Of a stretch of DNA of 64,000 nucleotides, positions 1-8,984 are shown in pieces. The first letter of the stretch is position 1; each line of letters opens with the position of its first letter. The DNA lies in assembly GCA_963732155.1 (NCBI GenBank), contig CAVSYB010000001.1, forward strand, positions 70,220-134,219, read 5' to 3'. A program made the position numbers and the translations under genes. This stretch comes from Roseiarcus sp963732155. GTDB taxonomy: Bacteria > Pseudomonadota > Alphaproteobacteria > Rhizobiales > Beijerinckiaceae. Below the pieces are notes generated by a model that ran no database searches, had not been told where the DNA came from, and was given only the letters and a program-made list of their open reading frames with translations.

Positions 1-3000
1 AGGCCGATCAGATGCCGGCCCTGGCGATCACCGACACCAACAACCTGTTCGGCGCGCTGGAGTTTTCCGAAAAGCTGTCGAAGGCCGGCGTGCAGCCGAT
101 CATCGGCGCCCAGATCACCCTCGATTTCGGCGACGCCCCGGCTTCGCTCGGCGCCCGCCCGGACCCCCGCGCGGCGCGCGCGCCGGTCGTGCTCATCGCC
201 CAGGACGAGGCGGGCTATCGCAACCTCATGCGGCTCGCCTCGCAGGTCTGGCTTGCGCCCACCGACGGCGACGAGCCGCATGTGCGCCTCGACGCGCTCG
301 GCGAGGCCGACGGCCTCATCGCGCTGACCGGCGGCCCGGCCGGCCCGATCGACCGGGCGCTGGCGAGCGGCCTCGGCGATCTCGCGCGGGCGCGGCTGCG
401 CCGCCTCGCCGCCCTGTTCGACCGGCGGCTCTATGTCGAATTGCAGCGCCACGACCTCGAGGCCGAAAAGGCCGTCGAGCCGCAGCTCCTCGACCTCGCC
501 TACGCCCATTCGCTGCCGCTCGCGGCGTCCAACGAGGCCTATTTCGCCGCCCCCGCCGATCACGAGGCGCAGGACGTTCTGCTGTGCATCGCCGACGGCG
601 CGCTGGTCGGCGACGCCGACCGGCGGCGCCTTTCGCCCGAACACGGCTTCAAGACGCGCCGCGAAATGGTCGCTTTGTTCGAGGATCTGCCGGAGGCGAC
701 CGACAACAGCGTCGAAATCGCGATGCGCTGCGCGTTCCGCGTGCGCACGCGCAAGCCGATCCTGCCGCGCTTCGCCTCGATCGAAGGCGCGCCGCTCGAC
801 GAGGTCGGCGAATTGCGCGCCCAGGCCGCCGAAGGCCTCGCGAAGCGCCTTCAGGACCACGGCTGCGCGCCGGGATTTTCCGCCGAGGACTACCGGCGGC
901 GGCTCGACTTCGAGCTCGACGTCATCGTGAAAATGGCGTTTTCCGGCTATTTCCTGATCGTCGCCGACTTCATCCAATGGGCCAAGCGCCAGGGCATACC
1001 GGTGGGGCCGGGCCGCGGCTCCGGCGCCGGCTCGCTGGCCGCCTACGCCCTGACCATCACCGATCTCGATCCGATCCGCTTCGGCCTGCTGTTCGAGCGC
1101 TTCCTCAATCCCGAACGCGTCTCGATGCCCGACTTCGACATCGATTTCTGCCAGGACCGCCGCGACGAGGTGATCGCCTACGTCCGCCGGCGCTACGGCG
1201 CCGACCGCGTCGCGCAGATCATCACCTTCGGCTCGTTCCTGGCGCGCGGCGTGCTGCGCAACGTCGGGCGCGCGCTGGAGGCGCCGCTCGGCCAGGTCGA
1301 CAAGCTCGCCAAGCTGGTGCCGCAGAACCCGGCCAAGCCGGTCACCCTCAAACAGGCGGTCATCGACGAGCCTCGCCTCGGCGAAGCGGCGGCCGCCGAC
1401 CCCCGGGTCGCCAAAATGCTCGCCATCGCCGAGCGCCTCGAAGGGCTCTATTCGAACGCCTCGACCCATGCGGCGGGCGTGGTGATCGGCGACCGCCCGC
1501 TGATCGAACTGGTGCCGCTCTACCGCGATCCGAAATCCGAAATGCCGGCGACCCAATTCAACATGAAATGGGTGGAGCCGGCCGGGCTCGTCAAATTCGA
1601 TTTCCTGGGCCTCAAGACGCTGACCACGTTGCAGACCGCCCGGCGTCTGCTGGCGCGGCGCGGCGTCGAGATCGATCTGTCGAAAATCCCGCTCGACGAC
1701 GCCCGGACATACGAGATGCTGGGGCGCGGCGAGACGGTGGGGGTGTTCCAGGTGGAAAGCGCCGGGATGCGCAAGGCGCTCGTCGAAATGCGCGCCGACC
1801 GTTTCGAGGACCTGATCGCTCTGGTCGCGCTCTACCGGCCGGGTCCGATGGCGAATATTCCGGTCTATTGCGCGCGCAAGCTCGGCGCCGAGCCGGTCGA
1901 ATATCTGCATCCGAAACTCGAGCCGATCCTGCGCGAGACTTTGGGCGTCATCACCTATCAGGAGCAGGTCCAGCAGATCGCGCGCGATCTGGCCGGCTAC
2001 AGCCTCGGCCAGGCCGACATCCTGCGCCGCGCGATGGGCAAGAAAATACGTTCCGAAATGGATGCGCAGCGCGGCCGTTTCGTCTCGGGCGCGGTGGAGA
2101 GGGGGCTCGCCCGGGCGGACGCCGACACGATTTTCGACGCCTGCGCCAAATTCGCCGAATATGGATTCAACAAATCCCATTCGGCGCCCTACGCGCTGTT
2201 GACCTATCAAACCGCCTATCTGAAGGCGAACCATCCGGTCGAATTTCTCGCCGCCTCGATGTCGCTGGACAAAGCCAACACCGACAAGCTCGCCGAATTT
2301 CGCGGCGAGGCGCTGCGGATGGGCATCAAGGTCGCCCCGCCTTCGATCAACGGCTCGAACGTCGATTTCGACGCCCGCCGCGGCGCCGACGACGCGCTGT
2401 CGATCGCTTATGCGCTTTCGGCGGTCAAGGGGGTCGGCGAAGCGCAGGCCGAGGCGATCGTGGCGGCGCGCGGGACACGCCCGTTCGCCTCGCTCGCCGA
2501 CATGGCGCGGCGCATCGACCCGCGCGTGGTCAACAAGAAGGCGCTGGAGAGTCTCGCCGCCGCGGGCGCCTTCGACGAACTCGAGCCCGATCGGGCGGTC
2601 GCCTTCGCCGCGATGGAGCCGGCGCTGGCGCTCGCCAACCGCACCGTTCAGGAAAAGGCTGCTGGACAGAGCGCGCTGTTCGGCGACAGCGACGGCGCGC
2701 CGCTGAAGCCGCGCTGCGCCCCGTGGCCGCCCGCCGATCGCCTGCGCCGCGAATTCGAGGCCGTCGGCTTCTTTCTTTCCGGTCATCCGCTCGAGGCCTA
2801 CCAGAGCGTGCTGACCCGCCTGCGCATCGAGCGCTGGGCCGATTTTGCGCGCGCCGTGCGCCGCGGCGCGACCTCGGCGCGCCTTGCCGCCAGCGTGCTC
2901 GATCGCGCCGAGCGGCGCACCAAATCGGGCTCCAAGCTCGGCGTCGTCCAGCTCTCCGATCCGTCCGGCCAATACGAGGCGATCGTCTTCGCCGAAGGTC

Positions 3001-3353
3001 TCGCCCAATTTCGCGACCTGCTGGAGAAGGGCTCGGACGTGCTGGTCACCTTGCAGGGCGCGGTCGAGGGCGAGGACGTGCGCGCGCGCATCGTCCACGT
3101 CGAGGCGCTCGCGCAGGCCGCGGCGCGCGTGCAGAAGGGCCTGCGGATTTTCGTGCGCGACGAGGCGCCGCTCGCCTCGATCGCCGAGCGCCTGCGCGCC
3201 AGGGGCGACGGCGAAGTGTCGCTGGTCGTGCTGCTCGGACCCCAGGAAGGCGAGGTCGAGATCAAGCTGCCCGGCCGTTTCGCGGTCTCGGCGCCGATCG
3301 CCGGCGCATTGAAGGCGATCGGCGGCGTCGTCGCGGTCGAGCACGTCTCGTAG
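1..3353 (+). CDS. dnaE: DNA polymerase III subunit alpha (5' end cut by window)
   Basis: Catalytic subunit of the replicative DNA polymerase III holoenzyme. The reading frame is already open at base 3 (ADQMPALAITDTN), which matches the early PHP domain, so a few tens of N-terminal residues lie outside the window and the ATG at 12 is internal. The acidic metal-binding motif PDFDIDF is at 1128-1148 (Asp codons at 1131 and 1137), and the third catalytic Asp is in VKFDFLG (codon 1599). A helix-hairpin-helix stretch (VKGVGEAQAEAI, about 2425-2460) and an OB-fold-like C-terminal region follow, as usual for the DnaE1 class. The frame is intact to the stop at 3353. Family assignment is secure; only the true start is unseen. 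Confidence 0.97.
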   Translation, partial: ADQMPALAITDTNNLFGALEFSEKLSKAGVQPIIGAQITLDFGDAPASLGARPDPRAARAPVVLIAQDEAGYRNLMRLASQVWLAPTDGDEPHVRLDALGEADGLIALTGGPAGPIDRALASGLGDLARARLRRLAALFDRRLYVELQRHDLEAEKAVEPQLLDLAYAHSLPLAASNEAYFAAPADHEAQDVLLCIADGALVGDADRRRLSPEHGFKTRREMVALFEDLPEATDNSVEIAMRCAFRVRTRKPILPRFASIEGAPLDEVGELRAQAAEGLAKRLQDHGCAPGFSAEDYRRRLDFELDVIVKMAFSGYFLIVADFIQWAKRQGIPVGPGRGSGAGSLAAYALTITDLDPIRFGLLFERFLNPERVSMPDFDIDFCQDRRDEVIAYVRRRYGADRVAQIITFGSFLARGVLRNVGRALEAPLGQVDKLAKLVPQNPAKPVTLKQAVIDEPRLGEAAAADPRVAKMLAIAERLEGLYSNASTHAAGVVIGDRPLIELVPLYRDPKSEMPATQFNMKWVEPAGLVKFDFLGLKTLTTLQTARRLLARRGVEIDLSKIPLDDARTYEMLGRGETVGVFQVESAGMRKALVEMRADRFEDLIALVALYRPGPMANIPVYCARKLGAEPVEYLHPKLEPILRETLGVITYQEQVQQIARDLAGYSLGQADILRRAMGKKIRSEMDAQRGRFVSGAVERGLARADADTIFDACAKFAEYGFNKSHSAPYALLTYQTAYLKANHPVEFLAASMSLDKANTDKLAEFRGEALRMGIKVAPPSINGSNVDFDARRGADDALSIAYALSAVKGVGEAQAEAIVAARGTRPFASLADMARRIDPRVVNKKALESLAAAGAFDELEPDRAVAFAAMEPALALANRTVQEKAAGQSALFGDSDGAPLKPRCAPWPPADRLRREFEAVGFFLSGHPLEAYQSVLTRLRIERWADFARAVRRGATSARLAASVLDRAERRTKSGSKLGVVQLSDPSGQYEAIVFAEGLAQFRDLLEKGSDVLVTLQGAVEGEDVRARIVHVEALAQAAARVQKGLRIFVRDEAPLASIAERLRARGDGEVSLVVLLGPQEGEVEIKLPGRFAVSAPIAGALKAIGGVVAVEHVS

Positions 3354-3393
3354 GGCGATCGGCGGCGGGCGTGAGTTCGCGAGCCTCGCGCGC

Positions 3394-3422
3394 TTGCCAA
3401 GGCGCCCGGCCTCCTCTATATG
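3394..3422 (+). promoter_or_regulatory. putative sigma70-type promoter of rpsB-tsf
   Basis: TTGCCA at 3394-3399 and TATATG at 3417-3422 are separated by 17 nt, a good match to alphaproteobacterial housekeeping promoters. It lies 115 nt before rpsB in the only sizeable gap between dnaE and rpsB, leaving an untranslated leader of roughly 100 nt in which ribosomal protein autoregulation is possible. Inferred from sequence only. Confidence 0.5.
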
Positions 3423-3537
3423 CGCGCTCATTCCACAGGCGGATTTTCGCGGCTCCTGATTTTAAGGAATCGCTCCGGTGGCGGGTTCGTCCCGCCCTTT
3501 CGATCCGCCGAGGCTCAACCGGATAGGATCAAACACG

Positions 3538-4551
3538 ATGTCGATACCCGACTTTTCCATGCGCCAGTTGCTCGAGTCCGGCGCACACTTCGGCCATCAG
3601 TCGCACCGCTGGAACCCGAAGATGGCGCCCTACATCTACGGGACGCGCAACAGCATTCACATCATCGATCTCGCCCAGACCGTGCCGCTGCTGCATCGCG
3701 CGTTGCAGACGGTGTCGGATACGGTCGCCAAGGGCGGGCGCGTGCTGTTCGTCGGCACCAAGCGCCAGGCGTCCGAGGCGATCGCCGAGGCCGCCAAACG
3801 CTCGGCGCAGTATTTCGTCAACGCCCGCTGGCTCGGCGGCATGCTGACCAACTGGAAGACCATTTCGGCGTCGATCTCGCGGCTGCGCAAGCTCGACGAA
3901 ATGCTCGGCGCGGGCGCGCAAGGCCTGACCAAGAAGGAGCGGCTGATGCTCTCGCGCGAGCGCGAGAAGCTGGAGACGGCGCTCGGCGGCATCAAGGACA
4001 TGGGCGGCACGCCCGATCTGGTTTTCGTGATCGACACCAACAAGGAGCAGTTGGCGATCAAGGAGGCCAATCGCCTCAAGATCCCGGTGGTCGCCATCCT
4101 CGACACCAACAGCGATCCCGACGGCATCGCTTTTCCCGTGCCGGCCAACGACGATGCGGGGCGGGCGATCCAGCTCTATTGCGATCTGGTCGCGCGCGCG
4201 GCGATCGACGGCATTTCCCGCGGCCAGGGCGCGCTCGGCGTCGATGTCGGCGCCGCCGAGGCGCCGATCGCCGAGGACCTCGCCGAAGCGGTCGAACCGG
4301 AGGCCGCGCCGGCCGAGCGCTTCGAATTGCTCACCGCGCCGCGCGGCGCGCCCGACGATCTGGCCAAGCTCGCCGGCGTCGGTCCGCAGATCGTCAAGAA
4401 GCTCAACGAGCACGGCGTTTTCCATTATTGGCAGATCGCCGCGATGACCAAGGAGGAGGCCGACAAGCTGGACGCCGACCTCAAGTTCAACGGCCGCATC
4501 GCGCGCGACAATTGGGTCGAACAGGCGCGCACGCTGATCGCCGGGGCGTAA
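3538..4551 (+). CDS. rpsB: 30S ribosomal protein S2 with C-terminal helix-hairpin-helix extension
   Basis: Small-subunit ribosomal protein S2, 337 aa from the ATG at 3538 (MSIPDFSMRQLLESGAHFGH, the conserved S2 start). A GTG 60 nt upstream is in frame but adds a non-conserved leader. Residues 1 to about 230 are ordinary S2. Beyond that comes an acidic Ala/Glu-rich linker and a C-terminal domain (about residues 260-337) with the helix-hairpin-helix-like core LAKLAGVGPQIVKKL. Bacterial S2 is usually about 240-260 aa; this longer form is familiar from Rhizobiales. It is followed by tsf after 105 nt and forms the classic rpsB-tsf operon. Confidence 0.96.
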   Translation: MSIPDFSMRQLLESGAHFGHQSHRWNPKMAPYIYGTRNSIHIIDLAQTVPLLHRALQTVSDTVAKGGRVLFVGTKRQASEAIAEAAKRSAQYFVNARWLGGMLTNWKTISASISRLRKLDEMLGAGAQGLTKKERLMLSREREKLETALGGIKDMGGTPDLVFVIDTNKEQLAIKEANRLKIPVVAILDTNSDPDGIAFPVPANDDAGRAIQLYCDLVARAAIDGISRGQGALGVDVGAAEAPIAEDLAEAVEPEAAPAERFELLTAPRGAPDDLAKLAGVGPQIVKKLNEHGVFHYWQIAAMTKEEADKLDADLKFNGRIARDNWVEQARTLIAGA

Positions 4552-4656
4552 AGCGTCCGACGGCCTGGCCGCGCGCGGCGGCCGGGCTCGAGCTTCCCCT
4601 CGAACGGAAAAGACGGAAGCCTCGGGGCTTCCAGCAACCCCGGCAAAGGAACGGCC

Positions 4657-5550
4657 ATGGCCAATATCACGGCGGCGCTGGTGAAGGAGCTTCGCGAGAA
4701 GACCGGCGCCGGCATGATGGATTGCAAGAGCGCGCTCACCGCGACGGACGGCGACATCGAAGCGGCGGTCGACTGGCTGCGCAAGAAGGGTCTCGCCAAG
4801 GCCGCCAAGAAGAGCGGCCGCATCGCCGCCGACGGCCTCGTCGCGGTCGCCACGGAGGCCAATTTCGGCGTGGTGGTCGAGGTCAACTCCGAGACCGATT
4901 TCGTCGCGCGCAACGATGATTTCCAGGCGCTGGTGCGCGGCGTCGCCGCCGTCGCGCTCGACAAGGGCGCCGGGGCGACCGCCGACGCGGTCGCGGGCGC
5001 GCATTTCCCCGGCGGCGGCACGGTCGCCGAGGCGATCGCCAACGCCGTCGCGACGATCGGCGAAAACATCACCTTGCGCCGCGCGCAAGGTCTGCATGTC
5101 GCGCACGGCGTCATCGGCCATTACGTTCATGGCGCGGTGGTCGAGGGCCTCGGCCGCATCGGCGTGCTGGTCGCGCTGGAATCGACGGGCAAAGCGCCGG
5201 CGCTGGCGGCGCTCGGGCGCCAGGTTGCGATGCATGTCGCGGCGGCGAGCCCGCTCGCGCTGAACGCGGAGGCGCTCGATCCGGGGCTGGTGGCGCGCGA
5301 GAGGAGCGTTCTGGCCGACAAGAACGCCGGCAAACCGCCCCACGTGCTCGAGAAGATCGTCGAGTCCGGCCTGAAGACCTATTACAAGGAGGTCTGCCTG
5401 CTCGATCAGGCTTTTGTTCACGACGCCGCCAAAACGGTGGCCCAGGCGGTCAAGGAAGCCGAAAAGACCGCCGGGGCGCCGATCGCGGTCAAGGCGTTCG
5501 TGCGTTATGCGCTCGGGGAGGGCGTGGAAAAACCGGTCGAGGAGGCGTAA
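4657..5550 (+). CDS. tsf: elongation factor Ts
   Basis: Nucleotide exchange factor for EF-Tu. It is 297 aa and begins MANITAALVKELREKTGAGM, the conserved UBA-like N-terminal module. The EF-Tu-contacting core motif ETDFVARND lies near residue 80, and the two-lobed dimerisation region and C-terminal module follow. The start ATG is preceded by GGCAAAGGAACGGCC, which holds a usable ribosome-binding site. It is co-transcribed with rpsB and followed immediately by a strong intrinsic terminator. Confidence 0.97.
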   Translation: MANITAALVKELREKTGAGMMDCKSALTATDGDIEAAVDWLRKKGLAKAAKKSGRIAADGLVAVATEANFGVVVEVNSETDFVARNDDFQALVRGVAAVALDKGAGATADAVAGAHFPGGGTVAEAIANAVATIGENITLRRAQGLHVAHGVIGHYVHGAVVEGLGRIGVLVALESTGKAPALAALGRQVAMHVAAASPLALNAEALDPGLVARERSVLADKNAGKPPHVLEKIVESGLKTYYKEVCLLDQAFVHDAAKTVAQAVKEAEKTAGAPIAVKAFVRYALGEGVEKPVEEA

Positions 5551-5564
5551 GGCCGATCGGCCGG

Positions 5565-5588
5565 GGGCAGCCTGCGGGCTGCCCTTTT
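5565..5588 (+). terminator. rho-independent terminator after tsf
   Basis: A perfect 8-bp stem GGGCAGCC/GGCTGCCC with a 4-nt loop TGCG is followed by TTTT, 14 nt after the tsf stop codon. This marks the end of the rpsB-tsf operon. Confidence 0.85.
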
Positions 5589-5772
5589 CGTATGCGGCGC
5601 GTCGGGCCGGCGCAATTTGACGCCGCCCGGTGTCGTTGGTGCATCGTTCCGGGTCGCGATCGATTTTGCCGGATTGCGCAGGATCGACGCCGCCCGCTAA
5701 TAGCGGCGGCCGGGCGCGCGGCGCGCGCCTGTGGCCGACGAGACCGTCCTTTGCGGCGACAGGCGAGCGCAA

Positions 5773-6528
5773 ATGTCAAATCCGGCGACCCCAGACACCG
5801 ATCGGAACCCCAGCCCGGCGCCGCTGTTCGGCCGCGTCGTCGTCAAGCTCTCCGGCGAGGCGCTCACCGGCCCGGAAGGCTTCGGCCTGCACATGCCCAC
5901 GCTTCTGCGCATCGCCGGGGATCTGAAGGCGGCCGCCGATCTCGGCGTGCAGGTCGCCGTCGTCGTCGGCGGCGGCAATTTCTTCCGCGGTCTCGAGGGC
6001 GCCGACAAGGGCATCGAGCGCGCCCGCGCCGATTCGATCGGCATGCTCGCCACCGTGATGAACGCGCTCGCCATGGAAGGCGCCCTCGAGCATCTCGGCC
6101 AGCCGGCGCGCGTGCTCTCGGCGGTCGCCATGCCCTCGCTGTGCCAGCCGTATTCGCGCCAGGCGGCGCTCGCCCATCTCGTCAAGCGCCGCGTCATCAT
6201 GCTCGCCGCCGGCACCGGCAACCCGTTCTTCACGACCGATACGGGCGCGGCGCTGCGCGCCGCCGAGCTCTCCTGCGACGCCGTATTCAAGGCGACGCAG
6301 GTCGACGGCGTCTACACGGCCGATCCGAAGAAGGACGCCACCGCCAGACGTTTCGAGCGGCTCTCGCACGACGAGGCGATCGTGCGCAACCTCGCCATCA
6401 TGGACACCGCCGCCTTCGCTCTGGCGCGCGACAACCGCATCCCGATCGTCGTCTTCTCAGTGAACGAGCCCGGCGCGATCCGCGCGGCGCTGCTCGGACA
6501 GGGCCGGGCGACTTACGTCATGCCGTGA
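5773..6528 (+). CDS. pyrH: UMP kinase
   Basis: Phosphorylates UMP to UDP in pyrimidine nucleotide synthesis (amino-acid-kinase fold, hexameric, usually GTP-activated). It is 251 aa from the ATG at 5773; an in-frame GTG at 5731 would add 14 unconserved residues. Signature segments are VVVKLSGEAL (residues 22-31), GGGNFFRG (66-73), GTGNPFFTTDTGAALRA and the nucleotide-binding VYTADPKKD. It stands between tsf and frr, the conserved order for these genes. Confidence 0.96.
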   Translation: MSNPATPDTDRNPSPAPLFGRVVVKLSGEALTGPEGFGLHMPTLLRIAGDLKAAADLGVQVAVVVGGGNFFRGLEGADKGIERARADSIGMLATVMNALAMEGALEHLGQPARVLSAVAMPSLCQPYSRQAALAHLVKRRVIMLAAGTGNPFFTTDTGAALRAAELSCDAVFKATQVDGVYTADPKKDATARRFERLSHDEAIVRNLAIMDTAAFALARDNRIPIVVFSVNEPGAIRAALLGQGRATYVMP

Positions 6529-6736
6529 GCGACCGGTTGAAAATCGCGGCGGCGAGCTTGCGGCGCGGCCGGATGGCGGCGGTCGCTGGAGGCTGGCGCG
6601 GCCGTCCGCGGGGCGATGCTGTCACCGGTCCGCGCTTGTGCTATCACTCGCCTCCCTGCGCTCTCGAGCGCACCGCGAATCGATCCGGACGCGGCGCCGG
6701 CCGCCGCGTTCGGCGCATCCAGGAGCAGATCTTGTC

Positions 6737-7303
6737 ATGGCGCAGCCGCCCGCTTTCGATCTAGCCGACCTCAAGCGCCGCATGCAGGGCGCCATCCAGA
6801 CCCTTCGACACGAACTGGGCGGGCTGCGCACCGGACGCGCGACGGTCAGCCTGCTGGAGCCGGTTCACGTCGAAGCCTACGGGCAGCGCGTGCCGCTCAT
6901 TCAGGTGGCGACGATCAGCGTGCCCGAGCCGCGCGCCCTTTCCGTGCAGGTCTGGGACAAGAGCATGGTGGCAGTCGTCGACAAAGCGATCCGCGACGCC
7001 AATCTCGGCCTCAGCCCGACCGTCGAGGGACAGATCCTGCGCATCCGGATTCCCGAATTGAACGAGCAACGGCGCAAGGAAATGGTCAAGGTCGCGCACA
7101 AATACAGCGAGGACGCCCGCATCGCCGTGCGCCACGTGCGGCGCGACGGGATCGACGTGCTCAAGAAACGCCTCAAGGACCACGCCATCAGCGAAGACGA
7201 CGCCAAGCGCGACGAAGCGGAAGTGCAAAAGGCGACCGATCAGGCGATCCGCGACATCGATCTGTCGCTGGCGAGCAAAGAGAAGGAAATCATGCAAGTC
7301 TAG
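6737..7303 (+). CDS. frr: ribosome recycling factor
   Basis: Splits post-termination ribosomes together with EF-G. It is 188 aa from the ATG at 6737, which has AGGAG at 6721-6725 upstream; an in-frame upstream start at 6638 is not conserved. Family hallmarks are GGLRTGRATVSLLEPV near the N terminus, the QVWDKSMVAVVDKAIRD segment and the three-helix-bundle region RIPELNEQRRKEMVKVA. It is followed by uppS after 27 nt. Confidence 0.96.
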   Translation: MAQPPAFDLADLKRRMQGAIQTLRHELGGLRTGRATVSLLEPVHVEAYGQRVPLIQVATISVPEPRALSVQVWDKSMVAVVDKAIRDANLGLSPTVEGQILRIRIPELNEQRRKEMVKVAHKYSEDARIAVRHVRRDGIDVLKKRLKDHAISEDDAKRDEAEVQKATDQAIRDIDLSLASKEKEIMQV

Positions 7304-7330
7304 CGTGATTCCCGCCATCGAGGCCCCCGC

Positions 7331-8104
7331 ATGTTGACGCGCCCTGACGTCCCGTTCGCCGCAGCGACCGATCCGTGCAAGCCGACCCATGTCGGCATCA
7401 TCATGGACGGCAACGGACGCTGGGCGCAGGCGCGCGGTCTGCCGCGCATCGAGGGGCACCGGCGCGGGGTCGAGGCGGTTCGCGGCGCCGTTCGCTCGGC
7501 GATCGAGTTCGGGCTGCGCTATCTGACGATCTACAGCTTCTCTTCGGAGAACTGGAGCCGGCCCGCCGCCGAGGTATCGGACCTGATGGGTCTGCTCAAG
7601 CGCTTCATCCGCAACGACCTGGCCGAACTGCACCGCCAGAATGTCCGCGTCCGGATCATCGGGCTGCGCCGCAACCTGACCGCCGATCTGCAGGCGTTGC
7701 TGAACGAGGCGGAGGAACTGACGCGCGGCAACGGCGGGCTGACGTTGATCGTCGCGTTCAACTACGGCGCGCGGCTGGAGATCGTCGAAGCCGCCCGCAA
7801 ATTGGCGCTGGAAGCGGTGGCGGGGCGCCTTGATGCGGAGCGCATCGACGAGGCGGCGTTCGGCGCGCAACTCGACACCGCCGGCATTCCCGACCCCGAT
7901 TTGGTGATCCGGACGTCGGGCGAGCAAAGGCTGTCGAACTTTCTGTTATGGCAGGCCGCCTACGCCGAACTGGTGTTCCTGCCGATGCATTGGCCCGATT
8001 TCGATCACGCCGCATTCCAGTCGGCGCTCGCGCAGTACGCCTCGCGCGAGCGGCGATTCGGCGGGACGGCCCCGTCGGCGGCAATCGTCAAATCGGCTTC
8101 GTGA
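7331..8104 (+). CDS. uppS: undecaprenyl diphosphate synthase (cis-prenyltransferase)
   Basis: Condenses isopentenyl diphosphate onto farnesyl diphosphate to make the C55 lipid carrier used for peptidoglycan and polysaccharide export. It is 257 aa. The diagnostic motif HVGIIMDGNGRWAQ carries the catalytic Asp26, and the RTSGEQRLSNFLLWQ segment closes the active site. It is followed by cdsA after 9 nt, consistent with one transcript. The carrier made here would also serve the exopolysaccharide locus at the right end of the window. Confidence 0.96.
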   Translation: MLTRPDVPFAAATDPCKPTHVGIIMDGNGRWAQARGLPRIEGHRRGVEAVRGAVRSAIEFGLRYLTIYSFSSENWSRPAAEVSDLMGLLKRFIRNDLAELHRQNVRVRIIGLRRNLTADLQALLNEAEELTRGNGGLTLIVAFNYGARLEIVEAARKLALEAVAGRLDAERIDEAAFGAQLDTAGIPDPDLVIRTSGEQRLSNFLLWQAAYAELVFLPMHWPDFDHAAFQSALAQYASRERRFGGTAPSAAIVKSAS

Positions 8105-8113
8105 GCGTGCGGG

Positions 8114-8980
8114 ATGGCCGATCCCGCGCGAGAAAACAGCATGGACGGCGCGCCGCGGCCGCCCCGCATCTTCAACGCGGAATTGCGCGCCCGGGTCGGC
8201 GCCGCCGTCGCGTTGATGGCCGGCGCGCTCGCCACGGCCTGGGCCGGCGGCTACTGGTTCGGCGCGTTCTGGTTGATCGCGGCGCTGGTCGTGCATTGGG
8301 AATGGCAGCGACTGATCGGCGGCCCCGGTCAGGGATTGCGCGTTCTGTGCGGCTCGGCGGGGCTGGTCGCCGCCGCGCCGCTGGCGACCAATGAAGCGGC
8401 GCTCTGGGCGATCGCCGCGCTGCTGATCGGCGCGGCGGGCGCCGCGCTCGCCAACCGGGCGAGGCCGCCGCGTCTGATGTCCGGGGCGGGCGTTCTCTAT
8501 GCCGGCGCGATGCTGGTCTCGGTATGCTTCCTGCGGGCTGGCGGTCCGGCCGGGCTCTATGCCATCCTGTGGCTCTTCGCGGTGGTCTGGGGCACTGACG
8601 TGATGGCTTTTTTCGGCGGCCGGCTGGTCGGCGGACCTAAATTGTGGCCGCGTCTTTCGCCGGCGAAGACCTGGTCGGGCTTCTCCATCGGCGTCCTGTG
8701 CGGGGCGGCGGCCGGACTGATCATCGGCGCGGCGGCGAACTCGATTTTCGCGCTGTTCTGCTTCGGTCTGGCGACCGGCGCGGTCGCGCAGGGCGGCGAC
8801 CTCTTCGAATCGGCGCTGAAACGACAATTCGGCGTCAAGGACTCCGGCGGCTTGATCCCCGGCCATGGCGGCCTGATGGATCGGTTGGACGGCTTCGCCG
8901 CCGCGGCGATCTCGACCGCCTTCGTCGGGGCCGCGCGTTACGGGGTCGCCAACATGGCGGCGGGCGTTTTTCAATGGTGA
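8114..8980 (+). CDS. cdsA: phosphatidate cytidylyltransferase
   Basis: Inner-membrane enzyme that makes CDP-diacylglycerol from phosphatidate and CTP for phospholipid synthesis. It is 288 aa with several hydrophobic transmembrane stretches. The CDP-diglyceride synthase signature is at the C terminus (SPAKTWSG, then GDLFESALKRQFGVKDSG and PGHGGLMDRLDG). It sits between uppS and dxr with gaps under 10 nt. The ATG at 8114 fits the spacing; a second in-frame ATG at 8141 (MDGAPRP) is possible. Confidence 0.95.
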   Translation: MADPARENSMDGAPRPPRIFNAELRARVGAAVALMAGALATAWAGGYWFGAFWLIAALVVHWEWQRLIGGPGQGLRVLCGSAGLVAAAPLATNEAALWAIAALLIGAAGAALANRARPPRLMSGAGVLYAGAMLVSVCFLRAGGPAGLYAILWLFAVVWGTDVMAFFGGRLVGGPKLWPRLSPAKTWSGFSIGVLCGAAAGLIIGAAANSIFALFCFGLATGAVAQGGDLFESALKRQFGVKDSGGLIPGHGGLMDRLDGFAAAAISTAFVGAARYGVANMAAGVFQW

Positions 8981-8984
8981 CAAT

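Noticed and set aside
3529..5772. Very long open frame on the minus strand across rpsB and tsf
   Set aside because: Antisense shadow of two certain genes; Arg/His/Asp-rich composition typical of high-GC reverse frames.
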